Source: Pachypanchax playfairii | Lineage: Eukaryota > Chordata > Actinopteri > Cyprinodontiformes > Aplocheilidae | NCBI GenBank assembly: GCA_006937955.1 | Contig: SSNP01000029.1 | Span: 4,396,336-4,460,335, forward strand | Length of the DNA: 64,000 nucleotides | Reading direction: 5' to 3' | Shown here: positions 20,235-32,500 of the stretch, in pieces | How the letters are laid out: each line of letters opens with the position of its first letter | How positions within the stretch are numbered: position 1 is the first letter of the stretch | Position numbers and translations under genes: made by a program | Notes under the pieces: generated by a model | Databases searched by the model: none | The model's input: only the letters and a program-made list of their open reading frames with translations | Told to the model about the DNA's origin: nothing

Positions 20235-21366
20235 ATGGTTCTGGATCAGCAGACCACCACGCTACCCCAGCCCAGTGCTGAGTATTTCTCATGGAGCTAT
20301 CGTCTCCAGCTCATTGGTTTTGGATTTGGTTTCTATACTGCAGTATTCCTCCTGTCCCATCTGCATTCTGTGTTTCTGTCTCGCACCTACAAAGCCCTTC
20401 AAGCCAAGGAGAAGGTTTTCTGGAACCTGGCAGCCTCTCGAGCAGCTTTTGGTATCCAGAGTTCTGTAGCAGGACTTCGGGCTCTGACTGAGGACTCAGT
20501 GTTGAGTGAAGACAAAGTGAGGGGTCAAGAGGACTGGTCATGGTTTCACGTCCTCACAGCCACGGGCTTTTTTGTGTTTGAGAATGTAGCACTTCATGCA
20601 TCCAATATGGTATTTCGATCATTCGACCTCCCACTGGCGTTGCACCATTTCTTTGCTCTGTCAGGATTTGCAGGGGCGGTGGTATGGGATTCCCAGGGCC
20701 ACTTCCTGGCCATGGTTACACTCCTTCTGGAGATGAGTACACCTTTCACTTGTATATCCTGGATGTTACTGAAGGTAGGGGCCTCGTTTCTTAGTCTATC
20801 TGTCTACTTTATCATTCTGATAAGTGCTTGTATCACTAAACACAAGTATTTCTTTTAAATCAAACATCTACAAGTTCTGGTTCCTTTTATTTCTATCAGC
20901 TCCTGTGATTGTAAACAGATTAAATTTAGTGTTCTCAGAAAGGAGAAGTAGAAAACTTTCTCTGTTCCTTTTTATTCATCAGCCTTGACTTGTAGATATT
21001 TACAAGCATGTGATTGTGTGTTTGTGTTCTTCCTGAAAGGCTGGCTGGGCTCGCACTCTGTTCTGGAGAGCCAACCAGTGGGTGATGATCCACATGTTCC
21101 ACTGCCGCATGGTGCTCACTTATTACATGTGGTGGGTAATACTGACCCACTGGGAGGAGATCAACACCTACTTGGCCCTGATCCAACGTTTCATTTTCTT
21201 CTCTGGACTCGCTTTGCTCACACTTATCATCAACCCCATCTGGACTCACAAGAAGACCATGCAGCTGCTAAATCCTGTAGACTGGAACTTTGGTGACAAG
21301 CCCGCACCAGTAAATGGAGGCAGAAAGGGAAAGTCTGGGGTTTCTGTGAAACCGCATACCAACTGA
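20235..21366 (+). CDS. cln8: CLN8, ER cargo receptor of the TLC family
   Basis: Coding exons 20235-20774 and 21040-21366 join in phase 0 and give 288 residues, against 286 in human. The protein is a multi-spanning ER/ERGIC protein with a TRAM-LAG1-CLN8 domain over roughly residues 60-260. Visible landmarks are ALHHFFALSGF, LLLEMSTPF, WVMIHMFHCRMVLTYYMWW, and the closing LIINPIWTHKKT and LLNPVDWNF, all characteristic of CLN8. In mammals CLN8 carries newly made lysosomal enzymes from ER to Golgi, and its loss causes neuronal ceroid lipofuscinosis. The tail ends SVKPHTN and lacks the dilysine (KKxx) signal of human CLN8. The ATG at 20235 fits the family N-terminus. Non-coding exon 1 and uORFs lie upstream; arhgef10 follows on the same strand. 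Confidence 0.95.
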
Positions 21367-22689
21367 GAAGCATCAAAAGGGCTCATGTTTTTATGCATGT
21401 TTCCTATTTTTTCTTCCCAGTGAGAATTTTCACAAGCTCTTGAGGAAAAGTTGACATAATAAATTATTAGGAAATAAAAACAAATAAGTATTTATACTGT
21501 TTATATTGAGTAATTGGAAGTAAAACAGTATTTGAATTATTTTTTCCCAGTCATTTATTGTCTGTTACCACTGAGGTTTAAGAGTAGAATCTGACATTAT
21601 GAGCTTGGAATTAGATGGAACAAATAGTTTTTATTTTAAATAATTGAAGGTTTTGATAGAGTCTTCTTTCATGGTGGAAAAGAGCTCAGAATTGTTTTCC
21701 TCACAAAGGCTTTATTGTCCAAAATGGAGATGCAGCATAACAAGCATGAAAAACAATGGTTACATCTTTAATCATGATGTGTTGTTTTATGCAAGCAAAG
21801 TGGCATGTATGAAAAGCTTTTTTTGCATTTCATTGTATTTTATTTTCTGGTGTAGGACATTTTTGTCAATTTCTGTTGTAACCTTAAGATTTTTTTGCTT
21901 TTTACTGTATTTCTACTGAATCTAATTAATTTCACTGTACCAAAAGTAGTAATTTGTGTAATTCAACATTGTGAAGATTTTTTTGTCTTGATTCTCTATT
22001 TACACACTGACCTATATCATTATTAACACCCTGAAATTAATGTTTCAGAAATTCTTAAGTGTTTAAAAGGTACTACAACTCAAAATATAAGTATTTTTCT
22101 TGCTTCAGATGGAATTTTCCACAAAATCTAATGTCTGAATATTTTGGTTTCCTACTTGGCACTTAGTTTTTGTTATTTAAAAACAAACTTGTGAGTTGAA
22201 TAAAAAAGTTTGAATTTCAAACAAAACTATCCAATAATGTGTATTTGCACGATTTTGGGAAAGCAATAAAACAAGGTACACAATAAAAGTTCTGCTCACA
22301 TTTGTTTATCCTGTTTTGTTTAATCTCGGACTTCAAAGCTGTGCTAGTGAGTATCTTCCTGTAGGTGGCAGTATTAGAATAATAAGCATTTGTGCAATAA
22401 TCACAAGAATAATTTCATGATTCTGATTAAACCATTTATTTGCAATTTTTGGAACGTTTAAAAAGAAAATGGTTAATATAATGAGAAACGTTGAATTACG
22501 AATACAATGTTTGAACTGCCAACTTGGAAGAAATAAACAATTTTGTTACAAAACTGTAGTGTCGCGTTCCAGTCAAAACGAACTACACTAGTTGTTTAAT
22601 TTACCCAAATAAGTTTAATTGAGAGATTTTTTATGATTTGCAATGCATACAGGTTTAAAACTCTGACACACAGCTGAGTCTACAGAGCC
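21367..22689 (+). other. cln8 3' UTR and intergenic DNA
   Basis: AATAAA hexamers at 21458-21463, about 22265 and about 22283 are candidate poly(A) signals. The later pair would give a 3' UTR near 0.9 kb. A CTCF-like core with one mismatch (CCTGTAGGTGGCA) lies at 22358-22370. No coding similarity was seen. Confidence 0.5.
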
Positions 22690-23024
22690 TCATCACACGT
22701 CACGTGATCAGTTTGGTTCTGAAACTCCTCTCGCCGCCACTGAATCCTACCGGAGAAGCCGTTGGAATGTTGATTGACAACCAGTTGAACCAATCGCAGC
22801 TTGTTTGAGTCCAAGTGTTGACCAATCAGCTTCTAAAAGAAGGTGAAGCATTTTCATGGATGGAATCTGCTAACATCGGAGGCAGCCAAGTGAAAAGAAG
22901 GGCGAAAAGTGGATGTTTTGATGTGTCACAAGTTCTGTTGGACTGATAAATGTATTAACCTTAGAACCTTTCTGTAGAATTGTGAAGTAATAGGACAAAT
23001 TATTTATGGAAAACTTATAAAATG
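22690..23024 (+). promoter_or_regulatory. probable arhgef10 promoter and non-coding exon 1
   Basis: A perfect palindromic E-box TCACGTGA (22700-22707) and two CCAAT boxes (22790-22794 and 22822-22826) are followed by an exon-like stretch ending at 23024 with the strong donor ATG|GTGAGT. The next good acceptor on this strand leading to arhgef10 coding sequence is at 27645. The ATG at the donor joins exon 2 to form a six-codon uORF that ends at 27661-27663. Assignment to arhgef10 rests on position and motifs only. Confidence 0.45.
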
Positions 23025-26000
23025 GTGAGTTTGAGACATTTTCTTTACTTTCTAACAAAGTTTTAATAACACTTGTGTAGTTTTAACTCTCCAATTTAAC
23101 CGTAACATTGTGTTAAATAATGAAGAAGAAATATAAAATGTTCATTTTGAGTGAAATAATGACTTAAATGAATTTTGACACTTTTCAATGTAACGTGGCG
23201 CCTGAAATGTTAGCACTCATTTCTTCTGGCTTTGAATTGTCATAAATCACCTGAACACAATGTGTCAAGTGTTGATAATATAATTAACAAACACTGTATT
23301 TTCGAGGATTCAGCTAGACACTATAAATAGCTGTTAACTCTTTCAGAACTGAAGAATGAGTTTATAGTTTATAACCTAAACTACATTTAATAAAAACGCG
23401 TTCATGGGTATATTTTTTTTCTTCCTGGGGTGCAGCTCAACTACAAATTCAAGTGGTCATGCATTGCATTCCTCAGTGAGAGCACAGCACAGATCAGCCA
23501 GCTGGAAGATCAGTCTAAACAGGTTGTAAAAGCCATAATTTAATTCAACTCTTTCCCTTAGTTGTCGTCTTTCTGTGCAACAAAATGCAAGTGTCAGCAG
23601 GAAGCGTTTAAGCTTTTCTAAGCCACCAGAAGATGGTTTAAAGAGTTCTCTGATCTTTGTATTGTCTGGTGTCGTGCGTGTCCAGCTCATTCTGCCAGCA
23701 CAATGGTGAGCTGGAACACTTAAGGGGTCACACACACATACAAGCACACAAAAGTCTATGTGTGTAATTTGTTTAGCAAATAATCAGGGTGGCCTTGCTG
23801 CAAATACTGATGCTAAATACCTCCCTGGTCTTAAGTAACACTGGTGGGAGAATATTCAGGAAACAGATTGTTTTTCACATTTACTGCAGCTGCTTAATTT
23901 AGATAAAAATGAGAATCTTATCATCTTATATTCTGTGATAACAGATGTTCCTCTGGAGGAACTCCAGGGTTTGTGACTCAGGGAGTTGCTTTGTTTTGTT
24001 TGTTTACTGTGACTGAAACGTAGCAGGCTGGAGTGTTCTGCAGTTCACTAGTGGAGCATGCCATTCATTTTTAGTAAGTCACCCATCACCCGGTCAACAA
24101 TCCACTAAAATAAGACACAGATTAGTGGAATATTTAAGCCACAGCTGGATGGTGCACTTACACAGGTGGATGTGAGAAATGACACACATACTTTGCAGCT
24201 GGGAACATATTTACATTTAGATTCGGAATTAACTCAGGAACATTATGGTTAAATCCCATATGTTAGGTACTGTAGACCACAACCTACGATATCATGTTAT
24301 GTAGATTCTTAAATTAGCACCATTCTCTCTTAAATGATCCATCCACAAGGACTATAAACCACATTCTTTACAGGACAGGGATGATTTAACCCAAGTCTGA
24401 CTGCAGTCTTGGCTTTCCAATCTTTCGCCTGTTGTTTGAAGTTAGTGTAAAGACAGATAGACCAGCAGCTTCCTCTCCTGTAATCATTTACAGTTATGTG
24501 ACAGAGTAGCTCCCTTCAGATTAAAATTCCTTCAGATCCAGTCAGTTTAAAACTCTTTGCAGCAGCTGCATGTCCGAAGCTCAGCACACACTGAGTAGTG
24601 TTCTTCTGGTGACATCTTGGGCTTGAAAGGCTTTTGTGTGGCTCTCTGAGTGGGTGGAGACCAGTAAGGTGTGACAGCCAAGATTGTGCAGTATAAGCTT
24701 TCAAATAAATGCCACATTGAATTTATTATGCGCTGCTACTCTTTCATTCCTGGCTGTAGTTTGTCTGTTTTATGAAAGAAGTAGAAACTGGTGTTGATAA
24801 AAACAACAATGTTAAAAGATCCATAAAAATCACTTGGTATGTGTATAACTCTGTACACTGTTATGCTGCAGTGGGATTCATATGGTCCAGAATGAACCAC
24901 ATTCAGTTTTCAAAGCTTCCTTGTTGATTTTGTTGCTGAATCCTGATGTCCTTTCTCGTGTTCAGTCGATCAGATGAGCCGCCCGCTGGGCCTCGTTATT
25001 GAACTGTATTCTTTACAATCCTCAGCTCAGGGATCTAATTAAAACTGGCAGCTCATCATCCTGTTCTTTCTTCTTCCCCTGTGTCAAAATCCTTTATGTC
25101 TGAAATCGTGTGCCTGCTTGAAAGTTCTCTCCACCCAGTTTGAGGTCAGGGTGATGCGGTGTGTTAAGCATTGGCCCGCAGTGCTTTTTACTGTGAACTC
25201 CAGAACTTTTTTACACAAGAGGCCAGTCAGTTAACTTGGGATGGATGTATTTTCTGATCTACCACCTTCAATGAAACAAAAGCAAAAATCTAGTTCCAGT
25301 AAAACTGGTGTAAGTAAACTCCACAAACCAATAAAAACTTTCTAAAACTCTAATTATGAAGATGCTCGAAGGGGGTGCCTCCTCTACTTTTCAGGATGCT
25401 GCAGGCTACTGTCCTTTTTCTCCTCCAAAAATGCAATGCAGTACTTTGTTAATCCTGTTTTTCCACCCTTTCGACTGGGATCTTCTGTAACTGGCAGGTC
25501 CCCGATTAACATAATCCTGGCAGAAAGACGCACTGCCAAATAAAACGGCACCTTAAAGCTCTGCAAAGCCAAAGACAAGCAGTCACAGCAGACAACAAGT
25601 TGTCCTTTATGGTAACACCAGCCTCTCCCAAAGCCTTTTGTTCATGACCTTCAGCTTATGTGTGGAATTCCACTTTTCAGTAAGTGTTCTCTAGAAAACT
25701 CAAGAGCAAAATCCTTGTGTTTTTAAACCTGGTTAATATAGTCCAGCTTAAAAGGGAGAAGAAAGTAAAAACATATCTAGAATTAAACGTCTTATTGTCC
25801 AGGAATGATGTTTTCAATAAATATGCTGCCTAACTTTCTCCTGGTCTTTAGCAGATCTGTTTGTAAGTTATTATCGAGACTCAGGTGGGCAAATTATATC
25901 TCACCAGCAAGCCAGGAAACTGTTTTCCTGTCTGCATAACACATCTCAGCCTTCAGAGCATGTAATGACAGGCTCAGCTCAGCCTGTCATCAACAGTGAT

Positions 26001-27645
26001 GATGACTTTACCTCTCTGATCGCTTCTTCTTCACCACCAGTTGTTGCTCTCAGGTTAGTTTGTAAAACAGCGTTTAATTAAAACCCAGCAGAGGGATTAT
26101 GAATTATTTATGTGAGTATTCTCTCCCTCTTTGGAAGAGTTTGTAATTTACTCAGCTGTGGTGCAGTTTACACGTGTTGGTGTTTACAGTGGTGCGCTGA
26201 CATGAGGGTGATGGGCCACAGATGTGAGGAATGCCTTTGTTGAGATGCTCATCTCCGCAGGAAGAGACAGGTGATAGTTTAGTACTTGTTGTTGTAAAAT
26301 GGCAGTGAAGAACTCTCAAGATGTTTTTCAGTCAAACTGTTCAGTTGCTACCTGTTTTATACACACGTATCCTTTTTTATTCAGATTCTAACGATAAACC
26401 GAAGACGAAGTCACTGTTAGCTCCACAAATGTAGAACAATGTAGCTGCTCCTGTCTGTCTCTGTTATTGTTCAGGGAACCATCTACTCAGGCGATGTATA
26501 CCCAACCTGTTTCTGTTAGCATTATCTGTTAGCTCCACTGTACTCACCAGACACTGGCCCAGTATGTTCATATGCTCTGCTCAGACTTTGTGCCACATGA
26601 GAAGGACAGAGGACAAAGAGACAGAGGATTTCACATTATTTTTAGACAAAACAATCTTTGAGTCTCAGAATGTGTTGTTGTTCTGCTTCGCTTCACTTCT
26701 ACCCTGTTGATCTGTCTTCGTTAGATATAGTCTCACTGTGAATCAGTGTGGAGTCTTGTATGGATGGAGTATTGGGCCACATATATTAAAACAATGGCTG
26801 CTTTATGCTGCAGCATGATGTCATGACTTTATCATCTTTTTGTATAGATTAAAGGAAGAAGACAGCAAAATAACATAGCTTGTTAGCTTCTAACAGAAAC
26901 TGTCACCTGTAGATGGGAGTTGTACTTCAGAGGAATGCAGTTAATCTCGTGTCCATGCAGGACCAAAGGTCCCTCCTGCCCCAGCATGCTGATGGTATTT
27001 CCTTGGGTCTGAATGAGTGGCTGCACCGAAGTCAAAATGTGACACAGTTTAGTTCAAATGAGCATCATTTTTACAGCCTGTTGCATAAAGTGGCTTTAAC
27101 AATCATCAAACATGAGAAACTTTGAGATCTGTGTTTTTCTTACAGGAAAAAACACAGATCTTTTATAAATGATCTCTTTGTAATAACAAAATAAAAGTCT
27201 TGCTTAAAGTTGGAGAAATAAGTAAGTTCATATTTACATGTAAATTCCTTTTAAATAAAGTCTATGACTGCATCTTATCAGGAAATAATTTATCAATCAA
27301 AATAATGATCAAACCTTTTAAAACTCTAATATTCCAAAAGCCTGCAATTACCATATAAGACTCTTTATGATATGGACATTTAAACACATGCTTTATTATT
27401 AACAGTCCTTTGAAACATGACAAGAACTTCTTTTGTTTCATTCACAGCTCTATTTATCTTAATTAGATGTTGTTCAGATTGTGATGTCGACATAACAGAC
27501 ACAAACATATCCACCCTCTTCTTCTGTGAGATAATGATGGACCACTGACGCATCACTCACAAAACATGGAGAATATGTTCTCTGTAAGTTCTCAGTTTGT
27601 AAGTAAAGGCTGTGCTTTTAATGACAGTTGTCTTCTTTTGTTTAG
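23025..27645 (+). other. arhgef10 5' intron, no other gene seen
   Basis: About 4.6 kb of non-coding DNA. The longest open frame (23457-23747, minus strand) has no family signature and no splice context. No mobile element with clear termini was recognised. Confidence 0.5.
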
Positions 27646-27712
27646 GAGTGTGTTCCAGCGTAGTTGATCGTGCTGGTGTTTTTGGAGCTTGTTCAGCAGA
27701 AGAGAAGCAAAC

Positions 27713-29520
27713 ATGGACGTGGAAGACTTTCCTCCCCCACCTCCTGAAAGTAAAATCAACAAACCCTGATCATTCACATGTAACATGCATTTTATTTCAC
27801 ATCATGCAGAAACATGAAACACAAAGTGCTGACAGAGCACCAGATGCTGTTAAGCTCATATAGTTGGAGTGTAGTGCCAATTTTATGGTTGTTGGTTCAA
27901 TCCCTGTACGTTCACATGTTTTAAACAGCAGGAGGAAATATATATAATGTAGTTTTTGGATTTGATAAAAAATCATTAGATGAATAAATAAATCCTTGCT
28001 AGTCCAGTAGAATGACTGTGGGTCTCGGTATGCCTGCTGTAGATTCTTCCATTATTTCTGACAGTGCTGTTAAAGCTGGACAGTCCTGGTAAACAACAGA
28101 TTCCTCTCTGCCCCGGCGAAGTGTGTGGGCAGAGAAACGAAAAGAATCAGGAGGCTAAAACATGCTGTTCTCCTCCGAATACCAGACAGTGTTCCTCAGT
28201 GCTGGGCCGAATCCTCCTGCAGAGACACACACACACACAGCCTCTGGGGACAGTAGTGACAGGCCAGAGAAATGCTTTGTCTCCAGCTGGTCGGGGGGGT
28301 ACATGAGGGGATTGAGTCCCAGTGACTCACTGGAGCAGATCATTATATTTCACAGTGACGATAACAGAATACACACTGTTATATGAAGCTGTATGAATTG
28401 ACAGTGTGCACCTCTTGCTTGTGGGTCTCACTCGTATGTTTCAGTCTAATCTTAAACTTCACTTTCTCTTGATCCACAGAAACAAAGATAAATCAAAATA
28501 CTTTTCATTTCTGTTAAGTGCTGGGAAAAATGTTATCAGATGTTTGCAGCTGCATTTAAAATAGTGTATAATTAAGCTACATGCACACACACCCATACAT
28601 CCAGCTATCAATCTCCTTTTCTACACACAAGGTGGTTTTTAACCAAGAACATTCAGAAACGACCTAGCCTGGGGCTTTTTTTATTTTTTCAACTAGCTAA
28701 AAGATCATTTCAACCCTGATTCTGTTATTGGTTTGATTCCCAAATGTTGCTCCTGTCTAAAACTGCCATGCAGGAGTATTAGTTCAGTTTCAAACAGCAG
28801 GTTTGAAACAAGTAATTAGAAAATGTGCTTCTACTCTTTAATGATGAATCTGTCAGAATTGTTGGCAGGTTATTTTGGGAGTTTTAGGACCTAAACATTG
28901 TCCAACAGATTTCTCTGAACCATGATATTATTACTTAAACTGATAATTGAATTATAGCATATTTTCAAATAACTTCAAATCAACAGAATTTACAAGCTAG
29001 AAGCAGCTGATTTCTTTCCAAATGATTACAATGTTCGTATACGTGTTTAAAATATTTGTTTTTCCTAGTTGTGACATTTTCAAAAAGGGTCTAAAAAGTA
29101 CTGATATATAAAATGTTTAATTTTATAATCCACTGTAAAATGTTGGAAATATAAAGCTAGAAATAACATTTGACCAATCAGAGACAATCACACCACCTCA
29201 TCTTCCTCCTGCTCTAAAATCCAATCCAAACTTCTATGTAATCTCAGAAGAAACGGCTCCTTAACAGTGTGATTTTTAGGCTAAAATTCTTGTCTTTCAT
29301 TCCTGGTTTCAGTCAAAACAGTAGAGATATTTAAAAAGAAAAAAAAAAGATTTTGGCTCAACATGACAGAAAAGGTTCCTCCTACTGCTTTCATGCTGGT
29401 ATTCATACATGAACATGCCTTCAGTCGAGCTAAACGTGCATTATTTCTATTCTCAACACCCTTCATTATGACACAGATGGAAAAAAGACCGATAACATCT
29501 CAGTTTCCAGATTTGCTCTT

Positions 29521-29551
<31 letters not shown>

Positions 29552-32500
29552 TTGCATCGTCAGTCATGAATGCAGATGGATTTGGGATCACAGTCCTGCC
29601 CTGGAACATTAGTCACAGGCTGTTTTCTCTCACACTCCAGGGCTGGAAGGACTACCTGTCAGAGCCCGAGGGAGTCATGCTGGTGATTTACAGCTTCGCT
29701 ATCAGGAACTTCAAAGTTGTTGCATTGAGGTTTCTTTCAGTTAAGATTTTCTAGATAATTTCTGGTCAGAACAGCCCTGGATGTAAACAACCACATTAAA
29801 GCAGCTGCTTTTAAATCTCTGTAAAGAAAAATCAACAAAACTAAACAAATGTTTTTGTTCATGAGTTAGATAAATAAGTATTTTGATGTTTGTACAATTT
29901 ATTCACTGTTTAAGGTCAAAATGTTGAAACCTGGGATTGAACCAATGCTCTCCCAACTGAGTTATTTCTGCACGCTGCTGTGGAAATGAGATTATCTCCA
30001 CCTGCATTTAGTGTTTTCTTTCTGGATGAAGTCAGGATATTTAGATAAGACTGTAGACTGAAGGTTAATACTGTCAAGCTGCTCCAGTGATGAACGGGCC
30101 CCAAAGAATCTGTGAGCAGCACTGTGACAAATGAGTTACTGAGACCTAATGAGTGTTTTCTCTTCATATACAGTGGGGCAAAAAAGTATTTAGTCAGCCA
30201 CCAATTGTGTAAGTTCTCCCACTTAAAAAGATCAGAGAGGCCTGTAATTTTCATCATAGGTATACCTCAACTATGAGAGACAAAATGAGGAAAAAAAATC
30301 CAGAAAATCACATTGTCTGATTTTTAAAGAATTTATTTGCAAATTATGGTGGAAAATAAGTATTTGGTCAATAACAAAAGTTAATCTCAATACTTTGTTA
30401 TATAGCCTTTGTTGGCAATGACAGAGGTCAAACGTTTTCTGTAAGTCTTCACAAGGTTTTCACACACTGTTGCTGGTATTTTGGCCCATTCCTCCATGCA
30501 GATCTCCTCTAGAGCAGTGATGTTTTGGGGCTGACGCTGGGCAACACGGACTTTCAACTCCCTCCAGAGATTTTCCATGGGGTTGAGATCTGGAGACTGG
30601 CTAGGCCACTCCAGGACCTTGAAATGCTTCTTACGAAGCCACTCCTTCGTTGCCCGGGCGGTGTGTTTGGGATCATTGTCATGCTGAAAGACCCAGCCAC
30701 GTCTCATTTTCAATGCCCTTGCTGATGGAAGGAGGTTTTCACTCAAAATCTTACGATACATGGCCCCATTCATTCTTTCCTTTACACGGATCAGTCGTCC
30801 TGGTCCCCTTGCAGAAAAACAGCCCCAAAGCATGATGTTTCCACCCCCATGCTTTACAGTAGGTATGGTGTTCTTTGGATCCAACTCAGCATTCTTTCCC
30901 CTCCAAACACGACAAGTTGAGTTTCTACCAAAAAGTTCTATTTTGGTTTCATCTGACCATATGATGTTCTCCCAATCCTCTTCTGGATCATCCAAATGCT
31001 CTCTAGCAAACCGCAGACGGGCCTGGACGTGTCCTGGCTTCAGCAGGGGGACACGTCTGGCACTGCAGGATTTGAGTCCCTGGCGGCGTAGTGTGTTACT
31101 GATGGTAGCCTTTGTTACTTTGGTCCCAGCTCTCTGCAGGTCATTCACTAGGTCCCTCCGTGTGGTTCTGGGATTTTTGCTCACCGTTCTTGTGATCATT
31201 TTGACCCCACGGGGTGAGATCTTGCGTGGAGCCCCAGATCGAGGGATCAGTGGTCTTGTATGTCTTCCATTTTCTAATAATTGCTCCCACAGTTGATTTC
31301 TTCACACCAAGCTGCTTACCTATTGCAGATTCAGTCTTCCCAGCCTGGTGAAGGTCTACAATTTTGTTTCTGGTGTCCTTTGACAGCTCTTTGGTCTTGG
31401 CCATAGTGGAGTTTGGAGCGTGACTGTTTGAGGTTGTGGACAGGTGTCTTTTATACTGATAACGAGTTCACACAGGTGCCATTAATACAGGTAACGAGTG
31501 GAGGACCGAGGAGCCTCTTAAAGAAGTTACAGGTCTGTGAAAGCCAGAAATCTTACTTGTTTGTAGGTGACCAAATACTTATTTTCCACCATAATTTGCA
31601 AATAAATTCTTTAAAAATCAGACAATGTGATTTTCTGGATTTCTTTTCCTCATTTTGTCTCTCATAGTTGAGGTATACCTATGATGAAAATTACAGGCCT
31701 CTCTGATCTTTTTAAGTGGGAGAACTTACACAATTGGTGGCTGACTAAATACTTTTTTGCCCCACTGTAAGTTAAACCATAGAGGAGATGCAGATTAACA
31801 TGGGGGGGGGGGTCTTTATTCAGTCTCGGTACATGCTAATAAAACTAACATGCATTATAAGGCTGATTTCACTCTCATGGTGACAAAACAAGACAGCTGA
31901 CTCTAAAGTTGAGCCTGTGCTTTTCTAATCCTCACAATCCAACTGTGTTTATGTCCTAAACTCAGGGTGGACTCTTCACTAAAGGGAGTAGACACTTTCC
32001 TTCCCTTTGACCTAATTGCAGAGTGAGAACTGGAATAAGTTTTCTTGTTTCCTTCCTGTCTGCTGCCAAATCAGAGTGCTGAAGTTAACGTGAAGCCTTT
32101 AAATGCTTCAGTAACTCAGTCTTGTAGTTCTATAATATTTTTGTTTTCTTCTAAGAAAACTCTCTGCCGTGGTCCCCCACCCTTAATTATAGGTCTGTAA
32201 AACTCATTTAAAGAGCCAAAGTCATCCTGTTAAAGGTTAGTCACTCAAATATGTTTCATAGTCTCTTGTTTTATTCCCCTGATTTTGTAAAATGCCTAGA
32301 AAATTGACACACAGTTTACAAGATTGTATCTTTTTATATATTTAATTTAAAAAAGAATCAATCAACTAATATCTGTGAAATGATTACATCTAGTGTTGGC
32401 TGACAACATCCCATTTGATGAGGATGATGAGGGTGAAGCTTTTGACTTTGACAGTGGTGATGAAATCCCTGATGCACCTCCAGCTTCTACACTTCTTATC

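Larger units (their letters stand above)
27750..32393 (+). other. arhgef10 intron with Tc1 element and CT microsatellite
   Basis: This 4.6-kb intron separates the first two coding exons. It contains the Tc1 element at 30171-31767, a CT microsatellite at about 29526-29552 and an 11-base G run at 31802-31812. A GC-richer stretch at about 29640-29685 looks exon-like and is discussed as a finding. Confidence 0.6.

Noticed and set aside
23457..23747. Minus-strand 96-codon frame in the arhgef10 5' intron
   Set aside because: No recognisable domain, no splice or promoter context; length is within chance.
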